NCBI GenBank assembly: GCA_947497175.1
Contig: CANMFM010000006.1
Span: 186,001 to 250,000, forward strand
Length of the DNA: 64,000 nt
Direction: 5' to 3'
DNA from: an uncultured Aquimarina sp.
GTDB taxonomy: Bacteria > Bacteroidota > Bacteroidia > Flavobacteriales > Flavobacteriaceae
The position numbers and the translations under genes are program-made. Under the pieces are notes generated by a model. That model was not told the origin of the DNA and made no database searches. It saw only the letters and a list, made by a program, of their open reading frames with translations. Shown here in pieces: positions 35,271 through 43,706 of the stretch (position 1 is its first letter; each line of letters begins with the position of its first letter).

Positions 35271-37115
35271 CTAAATACTTTTTACAAAATCTAAAAAGAC
35301 CTTTTTATGATGTTCAAGATCCAAATCAGGAGAAAGCGCTACACGCACAATATAATCTTTGTCACCCTCTTTGGTCGTTCCCTGGGTAGATGTTGCAGGT
35401 ATGGTCCAATAACATCCCTTTAACTGTCCGTAGCTTACACAGAACTTACTTGCATTAGGGATTTCAGTAATCATTAAATGGATTAATTTGAGATTTAGGG
35501 ATCTTTTATACATTTCTTTTTCTTCTTCGGTAGTTCCTTTGGTAGGAAGGTCTAAAGAAAACACGGATGGCGTAAATCCATCTTTTGCCAATGCTTCAGA
35601 GACAAAATTGATTTTTGCCTCGGGTAAAGTAGTACTAATAAAGTTTACAAACTCACGCGTATTTAGATAAGCATCATAAATTCTTTGATTCATTGATGGC
35701 AATTGTTTTGCCAATATTTCCATTTGAAGTGGAGTAGCTTCATTATCACAAAGTCTTAGATGCAATTTTATATTGTCCATCAAAGCTTCAGATTTTTTAT
35801 TGGCTACACAATACCCAGCCGTACATTGCCCCCCACTCGGAAATTTTGATCCGCTTACATAGGCAATGGTTCTAACGGTAGAGAGTATTGCATCTTCACC
35901 CAGAAAGTGAACATTAGGACAAAACGTTTGATCTAAAATAAAAACGGGATCGATCGCAGTTTTATCATTCTTGGTCTTGCGTTCTTTGCTTAAAACCTCT
36001 TTTAATTGTAAAAGATCTGGTACTTCGACTCTGGGGTTTGTTGGTATTTCTACAATGATATAGGGAACAGCGTCTTCTTCAGCAATTTGGTTTAAAACTA
36101 TATCTATACTTTGCACCATGTCCTGGCCGCCATCAACAGGCAAATCCATAACTTCAATAGCATCACTACAAGCAGCCACCCGTCTTGCCTGATCATTGGT
36201 ACCGCCGTAGCAATTAGGAGGAATAATAATTTTTATGTCTTTTCCTTTATGTTTTTCAAAAGCATCGTGTATGAGCCCCATCATGATTGCATACTGGATC
36301 GATAGCCCACTAGACCCTACTAATGCCTTTATATTGGTGCCCGTAATCTCTCTAATAGCGGCTAAAACATTTGCTTTATTTTTCTCGGTATTAGTTGACG
36401 TATGATCAATTGACGATTGTGCTACTAGCTGCTTTAAAGCCAGCAATGTATTGGCCGGTGTCATGGCAATGCTTTCTCTTCTTCTAACATGTTGAATTTC
36501 TGAAATATAATGTTCATTTTGCGTCCCATGCGTTACTATAATACTACCCAGATTGGGATGTGTATTAATAAAAAAGTCAACATTGGGAATGAGATCAAAA
36601 TTGCAAATATCTTCTTGTTGTGAGATCAATAGGATACTACCGTCAAACTCAGAAATATCTGATATGCTTTCAATTTGTTTTACTTCAAATATATAGCCGT
36701 ATACCTGCTTTATTATTTCTTCATCAAAAAACTCTGGTAAGTTGCCGGTATGTATGATTTGCGTATTTTTCTTCTCCAATAAATTTTTTCGTAGTACCGC
36801 AAATATCGGCATTGTCATTGAAGAAAAACTAATGACTTGTTCTGCCTTTTGATGATACATCTTAGCAATAACCCATTCTAACACACAAGATAACGGATGC
36901 CCCAGTCTAATGTAATCGAATGCTGTAGGCAACTCACGCAACGATGATGTTTTAGAATCATTGTTGTTAAATAAGATGTCAAACTGATCTAAAAACTGGA
37001 TTTTGGCCAGCACTTCATCATAAATATCTAGTCGATGGGTAGTTAGATCCACCCAATCGGCTGGCATGTTGTTTAAGACATCTTTAATATACGTTCGTAT
37101 TTTGTGATCTTGCAT
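35271..37115 (-). CDS. PLP-dependent enzyme of the Cys/Met-metabolism (cystathionine synthase-like) fold
   Basis: I choose the ATG at 37115 (614 aa) over one at 37232: the added 39 residues are hydrophobic and AT-biased, and an A/G-rich stretch precedes 37115. The C-terminal two thirds resemble fold-type I PLP enzymes of the Cys/Met group: FILDQTFCPNVHFLGED, then the cofactor lysine region YVSGSKFPSGGQCTAGY, where K is the likely Schiff base. The N-terminal third (about 1-230) is larger than in standard cystathionine synthases, which are near 400 aa. The exact reaction is unknown. It is soluble and monocistronic. Confidence 0.75.
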   Translation of the reverse strand: MQDHKIRTYIKDVLNNMPADWVDLTTHRLDIYDEVLAKIQFLDQFDILFNNNDSKTSSLRELPTAFDYIRLGHPLSCVLEWVIAKMYHQKAEQVISFSSMTMPIFAVLRKNLLEKKNTQIIHTGNLPEFFDEEIIKQVYGYIFEVKQIESISDISEFDGSILLISQQEDICNFDLIPNVDFFINTHPNLGSIIVTHGTQNEHYISEIQHVRRRESIAMTPANTLLALKQLVAQSSIDHTSTNTEKNKANVLAAIREITGTNIKALVGSSGLSIQYAIMMGLIHDAFEKHKGKDIKIIIPPNCYGGTNDQARRVAACSDAIEVMDLPVDGGQDMVQSIDIVLNQIAEEDAVPYIIVEIPTNPRVEVPDLLQLKEVLSKERKTKNDKTAIDPVFILDQTFCPNVHFLGEDAILSTVRTIAYVSGSKFPSGGQCTAGYCVANKKSEALMDNIKLHLRLCDNEATPLQMEILAKQLPSMNQRIYDAYLNTREFVNFISTTLPEAKINFVSEALAKDGFTPSVFSLDLPTKGTTEEEKEMYKRSLNLKLIHLMITEIPNASKFCVSYGQLKGCYWTIPATSTQGTTKEGDKDYIVRVALSPDLDLEHHKKVFLDFVKSI

Positions 37116-37400
37116 ACTGTTTACCTTTAGATAAGGCGGCAAATATACGGCAATTTGATTTTTTTTTAAATATTTCAAATCGTTATAAATTTGGTAAATA
37201 GTATATAAACGATTTACGATCGATTGTAGCAACTGTTGACGCTAATTTGGAACTTTTGGCTTTATTTGTCAATCTTGTGATGTGCCCCAAAAGATTTTGG
37301 CGCTTGCTAGAGAGTACCACCACTTCTATCAAAATACCACCTGTGATATTATCTTCTGGGATCATTGCAAGTGATTATTTATACCCTCATCTACTATTTT

Positions 37401-37913
37401 TTATTTTGAATATGCACCAGAAGAATACGTTAATTCATAACTGTGGGTATAGATTTCAAAAACAATTCCAAATGGGTCCTCTACGTAGCACATTCTAAAA
37501 GGCTTATTATTGGGGTAATACTCTCTGATTGGCATTCTTTGTTTTCCTCCGTAAGACAAAATTTTATCGATTAGTTCTTCTATATTTGGATCTTGTACAC
37601 AAAAATGAAATAGTCCTGTGTTAAAAGGGTTAAATTCAGGTGCTTCTTTGATTCCGTGAGGAAATGAAAACAATTCAATTCCAATTCCGTCTGAAGTTGC
37701 CAAATGTGCAATTTCGAATTCAGTCCAATCATTTCCGAAAACATCAATACACATTTGACCTATAGCAGTTTCTTTTTCTTTTTTGACTGTTGATGGTTCC
37801 ATAATGATATACCATCCCATTACTTCTGAATAGAACTTTACAGCTTGATTAATATTTGGAACCGTTATTCCGATATGTGAAAATGATTTTGGATAATTTT
37901 TGTGAGTTGTCAT
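37401..37913 (-). CDS. VOC-family (glyoxalase/dioxygenase-like) protein
   Basis: The 170-aa protein has the vicinal-oxygen-chelate fold: FSHIGITVPNINQAVKFYSE at the start, GLFHFCVQDPNIEELID in the middle, and YVEDPFGIVFEIYTH at the end. The usual metal ligands of the fold, His in HIGITV, His in LFHFCV and Glu in VFEIY, are all present. Members include glyoxalase I, extradiol dioxygenases and isomerases, so the reaction cannot be fixed. Confidence 0.88.
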   Translation of the reverse strand: MTTHKNYPKSFSHIGITVPNINQAVKFYSEVMGWYIIMEPSTVKKEKETAIGQMCIDVFGNDWTEFEIAHLATSDGIGIELFSFPHGIKEAPEFNPFNTGLFHFCVQDPNIEELIDKILSYGGKQRMPIREYYPNNKPFRMCYVEDPFGIVFEIYTHSYELTYSSGAYSK

Positions 37914-38134
37914 AGGTCATTTTTTAGATGTCATACTTAATTCATTTTATTGACTTTAATTGATCATATAGTGTTTAGAATTACTAATTAGAAAATTCAA
38001 AGTGATTGAACTATTAAATAGAACAAATATTAAGTTTTCTTAGATAAGCCACAATGATAAATATATAGCAAGTAGCGTAAAAAAATGATTATTTTCAGTG
38101 TAGCCGTAAGGCCTATTCTTCAATCATTTTACTC

Positions 38135-38530
38135 TTACTTCAATTCTTTTACTGCCGTTCCGGTAATCTTTATTTTTCCGCCAAATGGCAAGGCTTCTGC
38201 TTGATATATTGTTCTTGCCGGTCGTTTGTTTTCTGGAAATAATTCTATATATAATGTATTGATCTCGGGCAAATCTTTTAGGTCATTAAACGCAATATCA
38301 ATAAAAACAATATCGTCTTTCTCAAATCCTGCACATTTTATAGCAGAAAAAAAATTAGAGAATGCCAGATTCCCTTCTTCTCGTATTGTTCCTGAGACAT
38401 ATTGCCCTTTAACATTTACAGATAATTGACCACTAACAAAACACATGTTATTCACAACAACCGCATGGCTAATAGGGTTTGACCAGTTGGGAAGCCCTAC
38501 GCCTTTTGTTATATACTTCTTGGTATTCAT
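38135..38530 (-). CDS. RidA-family (YjgF/UK114) protein
   Basis: The 131-aa protein matches RidA enamine/imine deaminases in length and pattern: YITKGVGLPNWSNPISHAVV, MCFVSGQLSVN, and near the C-terminus RPARTIYQAEALPFGGKIKI. In canonical RidA the arginine of RPAR(T/S) contacts the substrate, and it is present. These enzymes clear reactive 2-aminoacrylate from PLP enzymes; a PLP enzyme lies 1 kb away, but the VOC gene lies between and I see no operon. Confidence 0.85.
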   Translation of the reverse strand: MNTKKYITKGVGLPNWSNPISHAVVVNNMCFVSGQLSVNVKGQYVSGTIREEGNLAFSNFFSAIKCAGFEKDDIVFIDIAFNDLKDLPEINTLYIELFPENKRPARTIYQAEALPFGGKIKITGTAVKELK

Positions 38531-39099
38531 TTAATTTGAGTTTTTCTGTCAGCTTGTAAGTAACGCTATTTATATAAATCGGAGCAGTCAATGTATACCT
38601 GGATCAATGGATTCATCTTTACATTGACGGCTAACTTTTATTTCTGTGCACATAGTACCTCACTAAAAATACAACAATTTGGTCGATCACTGAGCTGTAT
38701 GATACATGGTTGGTGTTGTATTACATTATTTTACGTTTAAATTTATCATCATCGTACCCATTTTTTACTCGATAATCGAGATTTAAATGTTCCGAGGCTT
38801 GTCTCAAAATTAAAATTAGTTTTCAACCGATGCCTCTTGGGCTTGCCTTGAGGTAGTTTACTATTCACCCAAAGATCAATACTCTTTCTTAGCGTTTTTT
38901 AAGGCTTTTCATACTTAAGGGAATTTTTTTTCAAAAAAAATATATCTAGTTTCAAAAAATAAAACTCGTACCCTCTATACTTGTATCCAGATAACAATAT
39001 GTACAGACATATACATATTAAAAACAAAGTAAAACTATATAGTTCCCTTTGTAGTATTGGAAAAAACAAAGAGTTAGCCCTAGAATTTAATTGATTCTC

Positions 39100-39134
39100 A
39101 AAACCGAAGTGATACCCACAAGCTTCGGTTTTTT
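39100..39134 (+). terminator. Intrinsic terminator with no upstream gene
   Basis: AAAACCGAAG (39100-39109) pairs with CTTCGGTTTT (39123-39132), with a 13-nt loop and a T run. It would end a plus-strand transcript arising in the empty region upstream and also shields the amidase promoter. Confidence 0.8.
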
Positions 39135-39197
39135 AATATTCACTTACGAATACAAGTTTATTATAACGTAGATAATAAAAAAATCCGGAATGCTTCT

Positions 39198-39262
39198 GTC
39201 GTAAATTTCTCTGGATTTGACGGGTTTGTGATAGTCCATTGATCGGTTGGATAGTACATTTG
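39198..39262 (+). promoter_or_regulatory. eCIS-type promoter of the amidase gene
   Basis: Half-sites GTCGTAAATTTC (39198) and GACGGGTTTGT (39219-39229) are 21 bp apart. TACATTTG (39255-39262) is a perfect -7 box, 57 bp from the first half-site and 28 bp before the ATG. The GGATTTG between the half-sites is shared with the copies at 8493 and 40079. Confidence 0.65.
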
Positions 39263-39290
39263 ATAAACTGTACGTAAACAAAAACAAAAC

Positions 39291-40058
39291 ATGAAAGCCA
39301 GCAGTATTGCCAATCACGAGAAAACCTTTTTTGAAACCGGTAGAGATTCTGACGGAAAAGAATTTGCTTTAAGAAAAATGACGGTACCTATTACAGGTAC
39401 ACATCTTGTCATGCCTTATATGCAATGCAGGCCTAAAAATGGAGATACGTCGTTTTATATTCAAGAAAAACATCTCAAAACACAGATCGTATTGCATTAT
39501 ACCGCAGGCTATATAAAAGGAGATGTAGCCGCATTATCCAAACCGAATCACCGCGTATCCACTCCCTTTATCATTGCGAGAAACGGTACGATTCTGAATC
39601 TCTGGTCTTCGGCCTTTTGGTCATACCACCTGGGGTCGGGAGCAATTGGTGGAAATACCAATGGTAGCAAACGAACTATTGGGATCGAAATGTCTAACAT
39701 AGGATTTTTAAAAAGAATGGATAATCATTTAGTCACCGTGTATAGTGATACTGATATATATTGTCACGTTAATGAAAAGCAGTTTTATACCAAGCTCGAT
39801 ACACCTTTTAGAGGAGAGTCGTATTATGCTACATTTACAAAAAAACAGTATGATAGTCTACAACTGTTGCTTCAATATCTAACTGCAACCTATAGCATAC
39901 CCTTAAAGTTTTTACCTAAAAGCAAACGATATGACACCGGAGTGGCCCAGGAGCTGATCAATTTTAAAGGTGTTGTATCTCATATAAATTATAGAGCATC
40001 AGGAAAATGGGATATAGGCCCGGCCTTTGATTGGGAAAAAATAGCGCGTTTTATATAA
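39291..40058 (+). CDS. N-acetylmuramoyl-L-alanine amidase, endolysin-like, no signal peptide
   Basis: The 255-aa protein has the amidase_2/PGRP fold: IVLHYTAGYIKGD (zinc His near 69), STPFIIARNGTILNLW, FWSYHLGSG, TIGIEMSNIGF, and the late VVSHINYR...KWDIGPAFDW region giving the second His and the Asp ligand. These enzymes cut the bond between muramic acid and the stem peptide. No signal peptide or lipobox is visible, so it may stay in the cytoplasm until a membrane breach, as phage endolysins do. It has its own promoter of the eCIS type. A host-wall recycling role is the alternative. Confidence 0.87.
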   Translation: MKASSIANHEKTFFETGRDSDGKEFALRKMTVPITGTHLVMPYMQCRPKNGDTSFYIQEKHLKTQIVLHYTAGYIKGDVAALSKPNHRVSTPFIIARNGTILNLWSSAFWSYHLGSGAIGGNTNGSKRTIGIEMSNIGFLKRMDNHLVTVYSDTDIYCHVNEKQFYTKLDTPFRGESYYATFTKKQYDSLQLLLQYLTATYSIPLKFLPKSKRYDTGVAQELINFKGVVSHINYRASGKWDIGPAFDWEKIARFI

Positions 40059-40078
40059 CATTAAGTCTCCCGTTTACG

Positions 40079-40144
40079 GTCGGAAATTTACCGGGATTTG
40101 TCGTTTTTGTAATAGTATGATAGTCGTATTGGCGTGTACCTTTG
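40079..40144 (+). promoter_or_regulatory. eCIS-type promoter of the lipoprotein/membrane-protein pair
   Basis: Half-sites GTCGGAAATTTA (40079) and GTCGTTTTTGT (40100-40110) are 21 bp apart. TACCTTTG (40137-40144) is a perfect -7 box 58 bp from the first half-site, 36 bp before the ATG at 40181. Confidence 0.65.
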
Positions 40145-40180
40145 ACAATAATATAATAAAACCTAATAATCCCCTTGATT

Positions 40181-40855
40181 ATGAAAAATTGTTTTCCGCA
40201 TATTTTTGCACTGTTCACTTTGGTTCTTTTAACCGGTTGCGCCAGTTATGCTCCAAAAAATAATGATCTCTCTTTGGTAATATCAAAAACCCAACAAACG
40301 ATGACCAGTTTAGCAGAAAAATTAAAGGTAAGCGATAATGATACTCTTTTAGAAGAATATAATAAAGTAAAAACGACAAGCAAAGAATTATTTCCACTGC
40401 TTATACAATGTAATGAGAAATATGCGCTTACTCCAGAGTATGTATCAGCATTACAAGAAGCCCAAAAAACATTAGATCGGTTAGTAAAAAACTTTGACAC
40501 AGCCGATAATAAAAAGTTTATGCTTAATGCTATATATCAAGATTATAATGCCAAGCTACAAACCATTAATAATACCGCTCAAAACGATGCCACTACCAAA
40601 ATTAAAGTGTTGGTAAATTCAAATGAAGAAGAAGGCTTTTTTGTTTTCGGAAAGCTCTCCTACGAGAAAGAGCAACGCATTAAACGTTTTCGATTTAACC
40701 GACCTACACAAAATGCATCTCAGGATTTTGTGCCGGGATATTATTTGTTTTGGTTAGAAAAAGATGATCGTATCGGAGAGCCAGAACTGCATCTTATTCT
40801 TAGTAATGAAGGCGAAGAGGAAAAAACATTGGTTTTAAAAGCTCCAAAATTATAA
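40181..40855 (+). CDS. Lipoprotein of unknown function
   Basis: The ATG at 40181 (224 aa) is preferred over an in-frame TTG at 40175. The start has a clear lipoprotein signal (FALFTLVLLTGC, Cys20). Residues about 30-135 are predicted helical coiled coil; the C-terminal part is beta-rich (GFFVFGKLSYEKE, PELHLILSNEGEE). I recognise no family. It shares its promoter with the next gene, which starts one base after its stop. Coiled-coil lipoproteins can bridge membranes, as o-spanins do; that comparison is speculative. Confidence 0.7.
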   Translation: MKNCFPHIFALFTLVLLTGCASYAPKNNDLSLVISKTQQTMTSLAEKLKVSDNDTLLEEYNKVKTTSKELFPLLIQCNEKYALTPEYVSALQEAQKTLDRLVKNFDTADNKKFMLNAIYQDYNAKLQTINNTAQNDATTKIKVLVNSNEEEGFFVFGKLSYEKEQRIKRFRFNRPTQNASQDFVPGYYLFWLEKDDRIGEPELHLILSNEGEEEKTLVLKAPKL

Positions 40856-40856
40856 A

Positions 40857-41435
40857 ATGATGCAGGTATCAAAACTAAAAGAAATTTGGAAAGAGGTAAC
40901 GCTGTTGAGTACCTGGATTGCTTCGGTAACAGGAGCCTTTATAATACCTTTACCTTCTTGGCATGCATCAGACGAGAATACGGCTTTTTTAATGAAGTTT
41001 GGTGTCTTTATTGCCACAGTGCTGGCTGGATTCTTAATTTTGTATTCTCTCAAAAACAAATCCATCATAAAGTGGACGCGCTTAACTATTGAGTTTCTTA
41101 TTCTTTTTGTAAGTGTGTATGCAGCATATCATTTTGCTCGCGAAGCCAAAACCCTGCCATATCTAGAAAAGGATATTGTAATTGGTAACGAAATGATTGA
41201 TAATAACCCATTTGAGGCTTTTGAGACATCACACGGGTTTTTACCTGCAAGAAATGAACAAATGATGGTTTTGCTTGGCGATCCCGAAAAAGCATGGACC
41301 AAACAGAGCATCATGTTCAATAGAGTACAACTGATGATTCTTTTATTCTTCTGTTACTTATTTTCGGCTGGGTTGATTATTTCATTTTGTAATCTGATTA
41401 TTTTACACAAAGAAAAGTATCAAAAAAAAGAATGA
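40857..41435 (+). CDS. Four-segment membrane protein of unknown function
   Basis: The 192-aa protein has about four membrane segments: near 13-33, 45-64, 74-94 and 157-182. A 60-residue soluble loop lies between the third and fourth, and the tail is basic (HKEKYQKKE). I recognise no family. One base separates it from the lipoprotein gene, so the two are translated together and may form an envelope complex. Its size would fit a holin-like or scaffold role, but nothing in the sequence proves one. Confidence 0.7.
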   Translation: MMQVSKLKEIWKEVTLLSTWIASVTGAFIIPLPSWHASDENTAFLMKFGVFIATVLAGFLILYSLKNKSIIKWTRLTIEFLILFVSVYAAYHFAREAKTLPYLEKDIVIGNEMIDNNPFEAFETSHGFLPARNEQMMVLLGDPEKAWTKQSIMFNRVQLMILLFFCYLFSAGLIISFCNLIILHKEKYQKKE

Positions 41436-41676
41436 CATCGTGATGATAGAGATATATCAAAATAAACGTATTTAAACTTTTTGTTTCAATTTGGGAAGTC
41501 TAAATGAATTTATTACGTTTTTCATAAACAAAAAAGATATGAATTAAGAAATATTTAAAATTCTTCAGCCTTTAAAGGATTTAACATTTGTAACAGGTTT
41601 GATTGAAAAATGATAAGTAGTTTTATAGTAAATTGAAAAAAGCTTAAAACCACGATCACCTGTAACCACATTTTTC

Positions 41677-43419
41677 ATGAATCTTTTTAAAATTTCTTCA
41701 CATACATTAGAAGGATATTTACAAATACATAAGACCATATTTACTATTGCTTTGGGAGTCGTTTTTTGCCTTAATCTTACACAGGGATTAGCAAATACCA
41801 AGAAAATAGATAGTTTATTGCAACAATTAAAATTACATAAAGAGGAAGATACTATAAAAGTAGACCTTCTTAATCTCATTGGTTTTGAATATTGGATAAT
41901 AGATGCTAATGCGTCGATCACTTTTGGTAAAGAAGCACTTCAATTATCAAGGGTATTGGGATATGTAAAAGGTTTGGCAAAGGCAAATCGGATTATAGGA
42001 GTTGCCTACTGGGCGCAAGGCAATCAAAATAAGGCGTTAGCCTATCTAAGCACATCTCACAAATTCTATGATAAAATACAGGATAAAACAGGGCTTGCAA
42101 ATACAAGACTTAATATGGGTATGGTGTATGCAGATCTCAAAGAATATGAAAAGGCCTTGCACTATTATGAGCAGGCAATTAACCAATTTACAGCGCTGGG
42201 ATTAAAAGGCAGAATAGCCACGACATTTACCAAAATAGGAACTATTCTTATAGAACAGCACAAAGACACAGAGGCACTGAAATATTTAACCGATGCTTTA
42301 CAAATGCATATCGCCAATAATTTTACATACGGAATAGCCGAGGCGCATAACAGATTAGGGATATTGTATGTACATAAAAACGAAATCGAACAAGCGCACT
42401 ATCATATCAAGAAGTCCATGGCTTTGGGTAGTAAAGTCAATGATATTGATGGGTTGACCCATAACCTTATTATTTATGGAAAAATTCTAAGACTATCCAA
42501 TGTTCTTGATAAGGCGGAAATTAAACTCAATAAAGGGTTAAAACTTGCTAAAGAAAACAATTTAAAAAAGTATGAATTATTTGCATACGAGGAATTGAAA
42601 GAACTAAAAAGACAACAGTTCAAGCCAGAAGAAGCTTTTATATTATATGACAAATATAGTACACTTAAAGATTCTCTTTTTAATTCAGAAAAATCAAAGC
42701 AAATTGCATATTTAGAATTTGAAAATGAATTAGAGCGTAAGAATAAAGAATTGTTAGTGCTTAAAGCACAGGAAAAAAAAGACAATCTTATTCAGCTTAT
42801 CTTACTACTTGGAGTTGTAATGATATCTATCTGTGGGGGTATTATTTATAGTATATTAAGGCAACGTTCAAAAAAAAGTAAAGAATTAGCCTCAAAAACT
42901 CAAGAACTTCTTGAATCTGCTTATGCTTTGACTCAGAAAGATTTAGAAAATTTAGAATTAAAGCAACAAGAATTAAAACAACAATTAAATTTTAAAAATA
43001 AAGAGCTTACTTCATATGCGCTTAATTTCATAAAAAAGAATGAAGTCGTGCGACAATTACAGAGTACTATACAACAGATCAAAAAATCTACTTCTATTGA
43101 AAAAAATAAATTGATAGCTGATCTTAATAAAATAATACGCAAAAATTTAAGTATTGATAAAGATTGGGAGGACTTTAGTCGATTTTTTGAAGATGCCCAT
43201 CAGGGATTCTATACCAAGTTGAAATCAAAGCATGAGGAGTTAAGCACAAACGACCTAAAAATTTGTTCTTTGATTCGATTGAATCTAAATACAAAAGAAA
43301 TGGCTAGTATTCTTGGCATATCACCAGAGAGTGTAAAAACAGCACGTTATCGTCTTCGTAAAAAGCTAAACTTGGATCCTCAGCAAGAAATTCTAACCTA
43401 TTTAATACATCTGGAATAA
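41677..43419 (+). CDS. TPR sensor with C-terminal helix-turn-helix (LuxR-like) regulator
   Basis: This 580-aa protein has an N-terminal membrane/signal segment (TIFTIALGVVFCLNLTQG), about six TPR-like repeats (about 60-310, for example YADLKEYEKALHYYEQAI), one membrane helix near 365-390, a long coiled coil, and a C-terminal HTH: LSTNDLKICSLIRLNLNTKE, then MASILGISPESVKTARYRLRKKLNL. This is a common Bacteroidota layout of a membrane one-component regulator. No target or ligand is evident. It lies between the lipoprotein pair and the AraC-fusion gene, with its own upstream region. Confidence 0.84.
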   Translation: MNLFKISSHTLEGYLQIHKTIFTIALGVVFCLNLTQGLANTKKIDSLLQQLKLHKEEDTIKVDLLNLIGFEYWIIDANASITFGKEALQLSRVLGYVKGLAKANRIIGVAYWAQGNQNKALAYLSTSHKFYDKIQDKTGLANTRLNMGMVYADLKEYEKALHYYEQAINQFTALGLKGRIATTFTKIGTILIEQHKDTEALKYLTDALQMHIANNFTYGIAEAHNRLGILYVHKNEIEQAHYHIKKSMALGSKVNDIDGLTHNLIIYGKILRLSNVLDKAEIKLNKGLKLAKENNLKKYELFAYEELKELKRQQFKPEEAFILYDKYSTLKDSLFNSEKSKQIAYLEFENELERKNKELLVLKAQEKKDNLIQLILLLGVVMISICGGIIYSILRQRSKKSKELASKTQELLESAYALTQKDLENLELKQQELKQQLNFKNKELTSYALNFIKKNEVVRQLQSTIQQIKKSTSIEKNKLIADLNKIIRKNLSIDKDWEDFSRFFEDAHQGFYTKLKSKHEELSTNDLKICSLIRLNLNTKEMASILGISPESVKTARYRLRKKLNLDPQQEILTYLIHLE

Positions 43420-43706
43420 GAATAAGAACACACGTATGATATTGTGGTGTATTACAGAAAAAAAGAGCAAATACTTTTGTAATCAATGTGTTATGTAGCT
43501 ATGTCTACTTCTTGTACCCCTTTTGTTAACAGTTTATCAGTTCAGGTCTACGTATTGTATACGTCTCTTTTACATAGAATTTCCAAGCTCTCTTTATTTT
43601 TGTTCTATCCAAAGATGAGATAAACTATTCCTATGGTATTTATAGCAAACAGAAGAAATTCAATTGCTTTATAACCTATAAAAATTTACAAATTAAATAT
43701 GATATT

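Larger units (their letters stand above)
38531..39290. other. Long intergenic region with hairpin, possible small RNA and promoter
   Basis: These 760 bp hold no reading frame I trust. Visible are a 9-bp perfect inverted repeat GTCAATGTA/TACATTGAC (38587-38595 and 38620-38628), a strong terminator at 39100-39134 with no gene feeding it, and the eCIS-type promoter at 39198-39262. A terminator without a gene suggests a noncoding transcript from roughly 38980. Confidence 0.45.
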
